The translations under genes were made by a program, and so were the position numbers. Positions 51,427 to 61,117 of a stretch of DNA of 64,000 nt are shown here, one piece after another. Position 1 is the first letter of the stretch. Every line of letters begins with the position of its first letter. Source of the DNA: Nostoc sp. MS1 (lineage in GTDB: Bacteria; Cyanobacteriota; Cyanobacteriia; Cyanobacteriales; Nostocaceae); the NCBI RefSeq assembly GCF_019976755.1, contig NZ_AP023443.1, positions 186,001-250,000 of the forward strand. The letters run 5' to 3'. Under the pieces are notes generated by a model. It ran no database searches. It was not told the DNA's origin and saw only the letters and a list, made by a program, of their open reading frames with translations.

Positions 51427-53478
51427 TCAATTATTTTGAATTATTATTTTACCACGTAGTATATTTTCTATTTGTTGTGTAGACAAGGCTTGATACCGTG
51501 AGCCTAAACCATTTTTGCTATCTTTTAATGATTGCAAAACAGTTATCAAATCATTGATATTTATAACTTCGTAATAACTGCCAAACATATTTTTAATTTG
51601 AGAGATATTTGCTTTTTGTGGAAAAACAATTAATCCATAAACATTAACTTTCGCGTATTTCTTATTACAGTAATCTAATTTTTTACCGATAGTTTGTGAG
51701 TATTTTAATATTTGTGTATAAGGGTTGGTAAAACTAGCACTTTTTATTGAAATTTTTTTATTATTGTTTAAATAGCAATACCATTTATTATTTCTAGCAT
51801 AACCATCAGACCTAATTTGCCCTTTATAACTTTTAGCTTCTATTGTAATTACGCAATAAGAATTTAATATAATAATTATATCAACTACTCTACTAGCCTG
51901 TACACCTGACGCAACATCAAAAGAAGTTAAAATTCTAGAATCGGGAAATAAAGGAGTTATATTATCAAGCAAATATTGTTTTATCTCTTTTTCAAATAAA
52001 TTATCTTCTTCGTCTTGTTGATAATATTCTTCTAATTGCTTTTTAAGTTCTCTAACAAGTTGTTCTTCTCTTTGTCTGAGTCTACGTTCTTGATTTAACT
52101 CCTCGCCTAATTGGGTAACATATAGAGAAAGTGAATTATTCACATCAAGTTGATTTTTATTTTGCTGATTGATTAGCTGTAATTCTTCTTGTACTTGACT
52201 AACTAAATCTTCAGCTTTTAATTTTTGTGCTTCTACTTCTGATATTTGTTGCTTAAGTTCATTATAAGATTGATTATATATTTCTTTTTCCTGCTGTACA
52301 TCTGCTAATTGTAGCTCTAAATCACTAATATATTCTTCATCTAATTTCTTTTGCAAAGATAAATCTTTAAGTTTGTCTCTTAAAAGATTAAACTTCTGAT
52401 AATTTTTATCTCTTTGCTGATATAAATGTTCTAATTCCTGCTGCATTTGAGCAACTAAATCAATCTCCACATCTTTTTGCTGTTTATCAGCAATTTCTTT
52501 CTCCAGTTGAGCTATCGCATTCTCATCAGATTCAGTAAGTAATTTTACCTGTTCAAGTTGAGTTTGTAATAAACTAATAGTCTCTTGATTTAACTTAGTT
52601 TGATCCTGTAAATCTTGTATATGAGTTTCTAATAAAAATTGTTCTTCATTCTTTAAGCTAAGTTCTTTCTTCTTTCTTTCTAAATCTGTATTTAACTCTT
52701 GTATTTCAGATTGTAGAAGAGCCTTAGTACGTTGTTCTCCATTGAGTTGATATTGCAATAATTTTACTTCCTGTTTTAACTGTTCCTGATTTTTATGCCT
52801 CTTGTAAAGTAAAAATTCTATAATAGATAAAACAGTAAATCCTCCAAATAAAAATACAGAAGTAGTTAAAAAATAATACTTATGCGCTCCACTGGTACTT
52901 AAAGGATTTTGTAACCAACGCCAATAATCTTGTTGAAATTCAGGAGGAATACCTCGGACATAATAAACTCTTCCAATAATTCTTCCAGAATTCTTTTTAC
53001 CAGTGCTTCTTCTTTCTGTTGCACGAGTGCTAGTATATTTATTTTCCGTATTTAGTGGTATTGGGCTTCTTAGTAAATCGTAAGGATGCTGAAATAAATC
53101 TTTAGTATCTAATTGTTTTTCCCAATCGCGTCTAGATTTAGAAGAATATAAAATTTTTTGGTTAGGACATTCTTTATTTTTAGTTTTGCAATTTGTAATT
53201 ACTATACCAAACAAACCAAAATTACTGTTGAGTGTATTTTGTACCTCATCTATATTTTTTCTTTGCAGGGCATAAGATAATTTAGTAGGCAAAGTATGAG
53301 ATAAAATATTAAAGTCAACTGTTTGAACTGCAAATATAGTGCCATTCCAATAGCTTTTATAACTAGCAAAATTTAAAAATGTAGAGGCTGAAAAAGCTAC
53401 TGAGCTTGTAATCACCACTTTAAAAAAGCCTAAACTAATTTTAGTTAATATTTTAAAATCTAGCTTTTTATATTTCAT
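51427..53478 (-). CDS. membrane-anchored coiled-coil protein with C-terminal NERD nuclease-like domain
   Basis: A 683-residue protein. A first membrane helix at about 12-34 and a second at about 201-225 bracket a region of about 165 residues that looks like an extracytoplasmic sensor (LQRKNIDEVQNTLNSNFG, GRIIGRVYYVRGIP). A long cytosolic coiled coil (about 230-500) follows, rich in Gln, Glu and Lys. The C-terminal domain (about 505-640) fits NERD, with RVVDIIIILNSYCVITIEAKSYKG giving the D...ExK nuclease residues. The layout suggests that a signal at the membrane controls a nuclease. The neighbours (EVE fragment, helicase/methyltransferase system) support a defence role, which is inferred. 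Confidence 0.75.
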   Translation of the reverse strand: MKYKKLDFKILTKISLGFFKVVITSSVAFSASTFLNFASYKSYWNGTIFAVQTVDFNILSHTLPTKLSYALQRKNIDEVQNTLNSNFGLFGIVITNCKTKNKECPNQKILYSSKSRRDWEKQLDTKDLFQHPYDLLRSPIPLNTENKYTSTRATERRSTGKKNSGRIIGRVYYVRGIPPEFQQDYWRWLQNPLSTSGAHKYYFLTTSVFLFGGFTVLSIIEFLLYKRHKNQEQLKQEVKLLQYQLNGEQRTKALLQSEIQELNTDLERKKKELSLKNEEQFLLETHIQDLQDQTKLNQETISLLQTQLEQVKLLTESDENAIAQLEKEIADKQQKDVEIDLVAQMQQELEHLYQQRDKNYQKFNLLRDKLKDLSLQKKLDEEYISDLELQLADVQQEKEIYNQSYNELKQQISEVEAQKLKAEDLVSQVQEELQLINQQNKNQLDVNNSLSLYVTQLGEELNQERRLRQREEQLVRELKKQLEEYYQQDEEDNLFEKEIKQYLLDNITPLFPDSRILTSFDVASGVQASRVVDIIIILNSYCVITIEAKSYKGQIRSDGYARNNKWYCYLNNNKKISIKSASFTNPYTQILKYSQTIGKKLDYCNKKYAKVNVYGLIVFPQKANISQIKNMFGSYYEVININDLITVLQSLKDSKNGLGSRYQALSTQQIENILRGKIIIQNN

Positions 53479-53505
53479 AACAAATTCAATATTTTAATAA
53501 CTTTA

Positions 53506-53634
53506 TCAACTGCTTTTCCATGTACCCTTACAAAGACATAGCATGTGACAAGCCTTGGCATCTGCAAGGGAGTCGCGGATGCCATCAATGATGCGGTAAT
53601 ACTTGGGGTTGACTTGAAATAGCCAGTAGGTCAT
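53506..53634 (-). pseudogene. N-terminal remnant of an EVE domain protein
   Basis: From an ATG at 53634 the frame reads MTYWLFQVNPKYYRIIDGIR, the start of the EVE domain, a PUA-like module that often recognises modified DNA bases and sits beside restriction systems. After about 25 residues the match is lost and the frame ends at 53506. Only 42 residues remain of about 140, so it is a broken gene. Confidence 0.7.
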
Positions 53635-53648
53635 TGTTTGGTAGCTTT

Positions 53649-53882
53649 TTATTCAGATAAATTTTGCTCACCTGGAATCTTCCACTTTCCTTGTTCAACA
53701 TCAAACTTAACTTTTCCAAGTGAAACATATTTATAAGTATTAACCCAGGCTAAATTACCAAGGTAAATAGAACCTCCTGGACTTTTTTTATTTTTTCCCT
53801 TGTCTTGGCAAATTCTTCTGTCAATAAGCTTATAAGCATGATTTAAACTGTCAACTCTAATTATGAGTAATCTTCCCTCCAA
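53649..53882 (-). CDS. small hypothetical protein, 77 aa
   Basis: A basic soluble protein with the beta-rich stretch SIYLGNLAWVNTYKYVSLGKVKFDVEQ and a Lys-rich loop (KGKNKKSPGG). No known motif. It follows the 201-residue gene on the minus strand after about 70 bp, and may be part of the same transcript as the helicase system. Confidence 0.45.
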   Translation of the reverse strand: MEGRLLIIRVDSLNHAYKLIDRRICQDKGKNKKSPGGSIYLGNLAWVNTYKYVSLGKVKFDVEQGKWKIPGEQNLSE

Positions 53883-53951
53883 TTTAATGTTTTTTATATC
53901 TAAGTAAGTCGGTGGGAAAAAACAAAGCTAAGTTAAGAAAGGTAAACAAGG

Positions 53952-54557
53952 CTATAACCCTCTTCCCTCCTGCCTTCTGCCTCCTGCCTCCTGCCTTGCC
54001 ATAGCGATAATTTTTAACACTGAGCTACTTAATTCTAAAAACTTTGCTTCTTGTTCAATAGATTGAATTTGATTTACTTGAAAATTAAGTTCGGCTTCAA
54101 CTTCGCAACACTCGAAGAAACCATCTTTTCCAGGCTGCATTTCCAAATTACTATTAAGTATGACTTTACCGTCCGGATGAGGCAGTGATTCAATATCTGC
54201 AATAGGGTTTTCTTCTTTAAGATAATTCCTTAAAAAAATAGCAATTACTTCTCCTTTAGGCAAAACGGGAATACGAACTTTTCTTAGCTTTAATTCTTCA
54301 TTATAAGAAATTAATTTTCCTTTTTGAAAATGTTTTTGCACTAGTGGTTCAGTAGTAATCGTTTTCCAAAGCCATCTCAACTGTTTATCATCTAACTTAT
54401 AAGTTATAGCTTCATTAACTTTATTTGACCATTCTGAGAAGAAAACTCGGTCGTTATTTTTATACAAATTTTCAAGATAGTAACCACCCAATTGAAGTAT
54501 GAAAGCAAGCTCATATCCATAAGATGTAAATAAGGGTTTTAAATTTGAGCTATTCAT
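53952..54557 (-). CDS. hypothetical protein, 201 aa
   Basis: A soluble protein downstream of the helicase on the same strand. Visible are helical segments (YELAFILQLGGYYLENLYKNNDR) and a mixed C-terminal part (PVLPKGEVIAIFLRNYL, FECCEVEAELNFQVNQIQ). The last 14 residues (RQEAGGRRQEGRGL) are encoded by a heptamer tandem repeat that has run into the gene, so the native stop was probably earlier. I do not recognise the family. Position suggests a third member of the helicase/methyltransferase locus. Confidence 0.55.
   Translation of the reverse strand: MNSSNLKPLFTSYGYELAFILQLGGYYLENLYKNNDRVFFSEWSNKVNEAITYKLDDKQLRWLWKTITTEPLVQKHFQKGKLISYNEELKLRKVRIPVLPKGEVIAIFLRNYLKEENPIADIESLPHPDGKVILNSNLEMQPGKDGFFECCEVEAELNFQVNQIQSIEQEAKFLELSSSVLKIIAMARQEAGGRRQEGRGL
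53968..53995. repeat. heptamer tandem repeat (four units of TYCTGCC)
   Basis: Four head-to-tail 7-bp units (TCCTGCC, TTCTGCC, TCCTGCC, TCCTGCC), the type of short tandemly repeated repetitive sequence known from heterocystous cyanobacteria. It overlaps the 3' end of the neighbouring gene. Confidence 0.75.
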
Positions 54558-54765
54558 ATTTTTTAGAAGTTTACAAATTTGTGTAATATTTGGTTTCAGA
54601 TGTAACTTAACAAATTATTAATCTAAGCTAATTAGTACAAATAACTTATATTTTCTAATGTGATAAACTGATTTATCAGACATTTGTTATATTACATATA
54701 TTTGTATTAATTAAATTTTATGGCTCATTCACACTTCATACTTAATTTTAAGAAATTACTTTAAA

Positions 54766-56630
54766 TTATGCTTTTAGTAAAAAAGCAGCAAGAGAAACTT
54801 TTATACTAGTTGGTTTAATTCCCTCTGAAAAAATTAAATTAAGCTTGTCTGTATCTTGCACTAACTCGATAACAAAATTCTCATCATCTAAACTAGCTTT
54901 AATACCATCTGTGTATTCTTTTAAAAGCTTTTGCACAGGCTTCATTTCTTTCCAACTATTTAATTTTTTTAATGCACCCTTAACCATTGATCTATCTAAA
55001 CCAGATGGAAAGCTATCAAGCGCACTCAGCCGACGCTGAATTTTAGTAAGACGCTCAGAGGTAATAGTAAGATTTTCTAACGTTTCTGTCTGTTCTAGTT
55101 CTATACTGAGTTGTTGTTTTAATCTGACCAACTCGTCATAAATAGTTTGGGCGCATGACAGTAAATACCTTGTAGAAAATATATTACTAGCTATAGGTGT
55201 TTTAATAGCTGTAGCGATCGCCATACCATAACCATCATTTTCTCCTGTTTGGTCATTCCAAAATAAAGTCTGTTGTTTTTCAGATATTACTTCACCATTT
55301 GGCCCGAAGTATTGGAGTGTCAAAGCTACTAATCCAGTAGGTTCATCCTTTTCACCAGTCAAACGACCTACAGCTATTGGATTAGCTTGGTAATCCTCAC
55401 CTAAGTCTTTGAGCAATTTACTGAGTTCCTCACTATGAAGAATCTCGTTTTGAGTATAAAGGTCACGATTAGTTTCTTGTTTCTTATAAGCATCTTCTTG
55501 TAAATTACCCTGCTCCATTTTTCTAGCTTTCACTAAACTTTGGAGAAAATCTATATAGCCAGGTAAAATTTCATCATCAAATAATGTATCTCCATAAATA
55601 GATGCCCCTAATGCGTTTATATTAGAAATAGTAGGAATGTTAGGATTAGGGTTCGGATCTGGCTCTATACTAGCGATGCCTCCTCCATTTTGGGCTAAGT
55701 CTCCTACCAGTTTTTTATTCAAGTTTGATAGACGAGATGCTTGCCGTAGTAATTGGCTTTCACTATTTGCATAGTAAATAGAGATGTTTTTAGCTTTATG
55801 CTGCTTGGGTCTGTCAATCCGCCCAATACGCTGTTCTAGAATCATAGGATTCCAGGGCAAGTCAATGTTTATTAAGTAATCAGCATCCTGAAGATTTTGA
55901 CCTACCGATAATGTTTCTGATCCAATAAGCACAGCAATTTCTTCCTCAGATTTCGGTCTATCTGTTGGATTTTTGCAGGTGGCAGCCGGAGCGAACAATC
56001 GAAATATCTCTTGACGATTTAGGTTAGCTTGATGACGATTTGGTTGTAAGACTTGGGTAGGGTTAACTTTTTGTGGTTTGTCTGCACCACTGGCATAATA
56101 CAATTTAGTAGACCCAATTACCATGCCAATACCTTTAGATGCGATCGCACTATCACGAGCCATGTAGCGGTAGTAATCAATTACTGTGTCGCTAAAGGTA
56201 GAGATTAGCAGTACCTTATGCCCCTGGCTTACCAGTTCTCGAACTTTTTGAGTAACTTGCTTACGTTTGTGGTCAACTAAAAACTCATCTACTAAGAGAT
56301 TTTGTATTTGCTCTAGCTGATGTAAATCACGTTTACAATCAGCCAACATACGTTCATAAATCTTTTGAGCATTGCTAGGATTATTTCGTAAGGCATCTGT
56401 AGCCTTATCAATAGAACTTTTTAGCTGTTGACGTTTTTGTTGCTGTTCTGCTTCGTTTTCATCTTCATCCTCTTCTGCCTCTTCATAGTCTTCATCGGAG
56501 CTTTCACGTTCGTAGTCATCAAAGAAATTTTGTAAGTTATCTTTTTTATCCGATTCAAAATTGTAATGAATTAGCAAAAACTCTTTTAAACCATCTGCAT
56601 CAGGAGAAACTAATTCTAGACGGTATTGCA
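54766..56630 (-). pseudogene. PLD/SNF2-type helicase, 3' part (helicase C-terminal half), split by an IS
   Basis: The downstream half of a helicase gene. It holds KVLLISTFSDTVIDYYRYMA (helicase C start), EEEIAVLIGSETLSVGQNLQDA (motif V) and IDLPWNPMILEQRIGRIDR (motif VI with the arginine fingers), then a helical C-terminal region of about 300 residues. An acidic, Glu-rich insert lies near the start (SDEDYEEAEEDEDENEAEQQQ). The frame continues without a shift from the part at 58597-61012 once the IS and one copy of TTTGCTTAA are removed, giving 1426 residues in all. Confidence 0.85.
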
Positions 56631-56639
56631 TTTGCTTAA

Positions 56640-58596
56640 GGGAGCAACGCGATTTTGTGAAGTCGGATCAAAATCAAGCGATCGCTAAAAATCATACTTA
56701 ATTTAATAGTGATTTTATTTACAAATAAAATATTGATTTACACGAAAAATCATCTTGATGAGATATCTCAAAAAGATTGCTAGCAAGTCATTTGAGGATT
56801 ATTTCCAAAAATCTCTGCAACAAGTCTTTGATACTTAGTATCAATTACGGCAGAAAATAAATTGAAGGCAGAATTAAAGTATAAAATTTATCAACCAGTT
56901 TGGGGTTTGATAAAAGAATTAAAGATAGAATCACAAAAATTATCCCAACTTTTAGCTATCCATTGACAACGCAGATGTAACATAATTTCTGCATTATTTT
57001 GTAACCAAAACTTACTGTTTCCTTTCATGCGTAAATTAACAACTTGACGAATTAAACTTTCAACTGCACCACTACCGAGAGGTAATTTTCGAGCTGCAAC
57101 TTCGTTATATTTTAAAAGCCTCCTTCTATACGCTTTTAAAATATAATTTCGCTCTCTTACCATAATTTTACAGCGCTCTCCTGTTGCCTCGGAAATAAAT
57201 TCACCCATATTTCTCATTAAATCTAGTGCCTGACCTTTCTTTAAAATTTTCCGAGATTTTTTAAACCAGGATTGACGCTCATTATCTGTACTAAAAGCGG
57301 CATCAGCAAAATCTTGTAAATGTGATGCTGCGTGATAAAAGTCTAATAATTGATAAGTTTCAAGTGGGCATTTTAATTTTTTTAGTAAAAGAGGAATGTG
57401 TATCCATATCCACTCTGCACCATCAGCAATCAATAACACCTGCTTGGCTTCACTTATACCCAAATTTACTAAATACATCTCTAAAATTTTGAGGAATTCT
57501 TTATAACCTGAATATGTGCCATCATTCGTAATAGGTATTGTCGATGTCCTAATTTTTTTACCTTCTTCATTTACTACATAAATTGTTAGTAACTTTGGCT
57601 CCATCCATTCACCAACAAAGCCATGACGGTTTGTTTTCTTACTGCGTCTACCTTTTTTATTAAACCTAATTTTAGTTCTTCCACCATCTACAGCGATTAC
57701 AACTCGTTGGCCTTTGAGAACATTACTATTAGATAAGTGGTTCATCTCCAGATTTAATATTTTTGATTGGCGTAGATTAATACCAATTTCACCAAAAAGG
57801 TAAGTCAGGCGTTCGATTCGTTTTAAACTAACATTTATTCCCCAATCCGTTAGCGTCGAACGTGCTGCATCGAAAGAACTAGCGATCGCACCATATTTTG
57901 CGATTATTGACCAGACTAGAGGGGTAATACCTTCAGACATCCCTAGCCACTTTAAAAACGGACAAAATCCTTGATTTGAAGTTTTTATTTTTGGCTCATT
58001 GAGCAGAGGATTATCAGATTCTTTACTTGTGGGATTCCGTTCAAGTACATAAGGTAAAGTTAAAGTTACTTCGACGTTTCCAATTGTTACTATTTTTCGC
58101 TTTTTAGAACCATGTTTTTGTGTATTTAAATTTCTCCATCCCTGTGTTTGACTAACAGAATAGTTTAGGATTTTTGGGGATACGGAAAGATTATATAATA
58201 AAACAGCTATACATTGACCTGCTAAAATCATTGCCTGTTCTCTAATTTCTTTTTCTCGTTCTCTCAGCTTTTTTCCATCCCACTCTGTGATATTTGTAAA
58301 TTCTAAAAGTTTTGTGACCTGTAAGTGAAAACTTTTAACTGACTTGTTTAAATCAAGAGTTGCACTTATATTTTTTGCCATAAAAGGTAGACGTTAAAAC
58401 TCTGGAAAGATTACTTAACCGGAATCCTACCTTGTTTTTGACCTTTATAAATTTTTGCACACATCACCAGACTTGAAATTGGTTGATAGCTTACGTATTA
58501 ATACGGCTTCTAATATAAGAAATATTTTTTAGTACTGAAGAAAGTTGTTAGCGATCGCTGGTTTTTGATCCCACCTCACCAAATCGCGTTGCTCCC
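56640..58596 (-). mobile_element. ISKra4-like insertion sequence, copy B (1957 bp), inside the helicase gene
   Basis: Same ends and length as copy A at 28898. The duplication is TTTGCTTAA at 56631-56639 and 58597-58605. Confidence 0.93.
56891..58381 (-). CDS. ISKra4-like DDE transposase (copy B)
   Basis: A 496-residue protein identical to copies A and C. The IS is oriented the same way as the helicase gene it split, so read-through transcription from the gene may reach the transposase. Candidate catalytic residues are Asp232, Asp320 and Glu441. Confidence 0.87.
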   Translation of the reverse strand: MAKNISATLDLNKSVKSFHLQVTKLLEFTNITEWDGKKLREREKEIREQAMILAGQCIAVLLYNLSVSPKILNYSVSQTQGWRNLNTQKHGSKKRKIVTIGNVEVTLTLPYVLERNPTSKESDNPLLNEPKIKTSNQGFCPFLKWLGMSEGITPLVWSIIAKYGAIASSFDAARSTLTDWGINVSLKRIERLTYLFGEIGINLRQSKILNLEMNHLSNSNVLKGQRVVIAVDGGRTKIRFNKKGRRSKKTNRHGFVGEWMEPKLLTIYVVNEEGKKIRTSTIPITNDGTYSGYKEFLKILEMYLVNLGISEAKQVLLIADGAEWIWIHIPLLLKKLKCPLETYQLLDFYHAASHLQDFADAAFSTDNERQSWFKKSRKILKKGQALDLMRNMGEFISEATGERCKIMVRERNYILKAYRRRLLKYNEVAARKLPLGSGAVESLIRQVVNLRMKGNSKFWLQNNAEIMLHLRCQWIAKSWDNFCDSIFNSFIKPQTG

Positions 58597-61012
58597 TTTG
58601 CTTAATGCGATCACCAAAGTTTTTGATTGTCCGGCTCAGAGCATACATACTAGATTCAGCCCGTTGCAAGAAAAATCGGCGTTGGTTGCCTAACAAACTT
58701 CGTTGTTCAACACTACCTGTTAAATAACGGATTGGATCAGCAAAAGGGATGAATAGATTGGTTTCAAATTGGGTAAAAATCTGCTCAAGAGCTTCTTCTG
58801 TACTCGGTTCAAAATGCACAGGCAACCATTCTGCTATACGTTTTGCATATAAGTTTAAATCTGGGGTAGCTTCTCGTAGCATTTGGCGGGTGCGTTGCAA
58901 AAACAGTTCGCGGTAGGTACGCCGGAATAGTTCTGTATTGTCTGTAAAGTTTTCTACCCCAATTTCTCGATTTTGAAACCATTGGGCGACTTCTACAGGG
59001 AATTTTAAATCATTGAATCCTTCGGGACGGCTAATAAAGGGTGACAGGATGTTATAAATGTCTTCCCGACGATTGTTCCAAGGTGTAGCGGTCAATAGTA
59101 GAAAATGACGTTGCCTTTTAGACTTGCGATCGCTTTCTTGAATCGCTGCACAGGTTTTATGAATACGGTTTTTATAATTACGGATGCCTTCGTGAGCTTC
59201 ATCAATAATAACTAAGTCAGGGCCACCATAACGGTTAAAATCTGCCAAGAAGTTACTACCTTTACGGCTCATCAGGTTTTTATTGTAAAGTTCATAATCA
59301 CCTGATTTAAAACCAAGTTCAGCCATTTCTCGTTCCCAGTTGGGGAAAAGTTTCTTTGCAGCAATAATTGCAATCTTTGCTTGACCCTTCTGCTGACGGT
59401 ATAACCGGGAAACTGTAGCAGCCAATCGGGTCTTACCTAGTCCTACAGCATCCGCACAAACAGCAATACCAAAATCCTGCATTACTCTTAGGCAATGTTG
59501 CGCTCCAGATTTTTGGTGTTCAAACAATATTCCTTGATTCAATAATTCATCTAGTAGATCACTACGTTCAACCCGGAACTGACGGGGGCGTTGCTGCGCT
59601 AACCAATAAAGAAAATCATTAGGTGTACCGTGATTACCAGCCAGAATTATTTCTACAGCTTGTCTAAATCCTTCAATTTCATTGAAATCAGGTATCTCTA
59701 AAGACTTGGTAACTGATGGGGGATTATCTGGACTATTGTGATAAACGCCATCATCCGTTGTAATTTGAAAATCAGTTAACTTAGTCGGTGGGTGTTCTGG
59801 GTCTACCTCAACTTGACCAACAATGCGTTCAGAATCTTGGCTATCGATGATAATTTTGATCAATTCATCATCTATAATCTCGATGTTCTCTACTTTGTCT
59901 AAGTTTTGCCCTGTAATTTCAATTTGGGTTGTTCCTCCAGGGGTAAACTCATCGGGATTAATAAACTCAATAATTGGACGTTTTAGTTCGGCTCGGCGAT
60001 CTCGTTCTGCTAATACCTGTTGTAAAAATTCTTGACTCAGATCAAAGGAAATATCATCTCGTTGCCATTCTGCATCAAACTGAACAATACTCTCAGATAT
60101 AGCCTCTGCATCTAATGGAGAATCCCAAGAATAGAGAAAAGTTACGCTCTCAGCATTTTTAGAATGTGCAGCACGAGTAAAATTATCTGAACCTTCATGC
60201 AGGATGTGATTTTCTAACTGATCGCTCAGAATACCAGTTTTCTTGTGATAAATAGCTCGTCCAGAATCCATCTTGACAAGCTTTATTTGCAGAAAATTGA
60301 GACGAATTAACTCTGCCAAAATTTCCGTACCACTAAAAGCACTATCCTCTAAGCCTTGAAGAAATTCGCCTAGACTAAGATGAGCAAATTGGGCGCGGTA
60401 AACAGGGTCTTGTAGTTTTTCAAGTTCTTGAATATCTGCTTGCTTCGTAAATCCCTGCCAGTCCATTAACAAGCGAATCTGACCTTCTGTCTGCACAATT
60501 GAAGCTAGAGGTTCTTCATAAAGCTTAAGTACACCGCTATCAAAGTAAGCTGTAGAGCGGCGATAAACTTGTGTACGTTCTAAAATCTTGCAGATAAAGG
60601 GATGATACTTGTCTAATTCATCTGGTAAGTTAAATTTACGACGACGACCGTTGATTTCTAAAAAGCTCCCAGCGAGTAAAGCTTTTTCTTTAGTTTCGCT
60701 TTCTTTATGGAGGAAGTTTTCAATAACACTTAAATTACTCGTACGTAATAAAGAAACGCTGGGTACATTTCCATCCTTGAGTGGAGTGTATTCAAAGATT
60801 TTAGCGGTTTTTGGATCTATGCGTAGTATTTTATAAGTAGCTTGTTTTTCGCCAATACGTAAGAACTTCACAACTGTTTTTAGTAGACTATCGGCATCAC
60901 GATGTTTGAAAACAAGCCAGTATTGATTATCAACACCTTTTATGGGATAACCCTGGATTAGATAGTAAGGGCGTTGTTTGCGAATTAGGTCTTGGATAAA
61001 GTTTTCAAGCAT
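58597..61012 (-). pseudogene. PLD/SNF2-type helicase, 5' part, split by an IS
   Basis: The N-terminal 805 codons. A PLD-like domain lies at about 130-330, with YHKKTGILSDQLENHILHEG and GSDNFTRAAHSKNAESV. A linker with an IPT-like beta domain (TQIEITGQNLDKVENIEII) follows. The SNF2-type helicase part has ADAVGLGKTRLAATVS (Walker A), DLVIIDEAHEGIRN (DEAH) and LLLTATPWNN (motif III). The gene starts ten bases after the methyltransferase stop codon, so the pair is an operon. Such a helicase beside a type ISP-like enzyme suggests a phage-restriction system. Confidence 0.85.
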
Positions 61013-61022
61013 GGTTAATAAC

Positions 61023-61117
61023 TCACTGAATAGGCCAAGCTGGAATTACTGCGTCAATCTTTGCCATTAGTTCAATGGTTTCTTTGAGGGCTACAACAAT
61101 ACGCTGGTAATGTTGGA
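61023..61117 (-). pseudogene. type ISP-like methyltransferase gene, 3' end after IS insertion
   Basis: A frame that continues the gene at 63075-64000 once copy C of the IS and one 8-bp duplication (ATGTTGGA) are removed. It reads YQRIVVALKETIELMAKIDA and ends in PIQ with a stop at 61023-61025, the usual end of this family. The helicase ATG lies ten bases further on. Confidence 0.82.
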
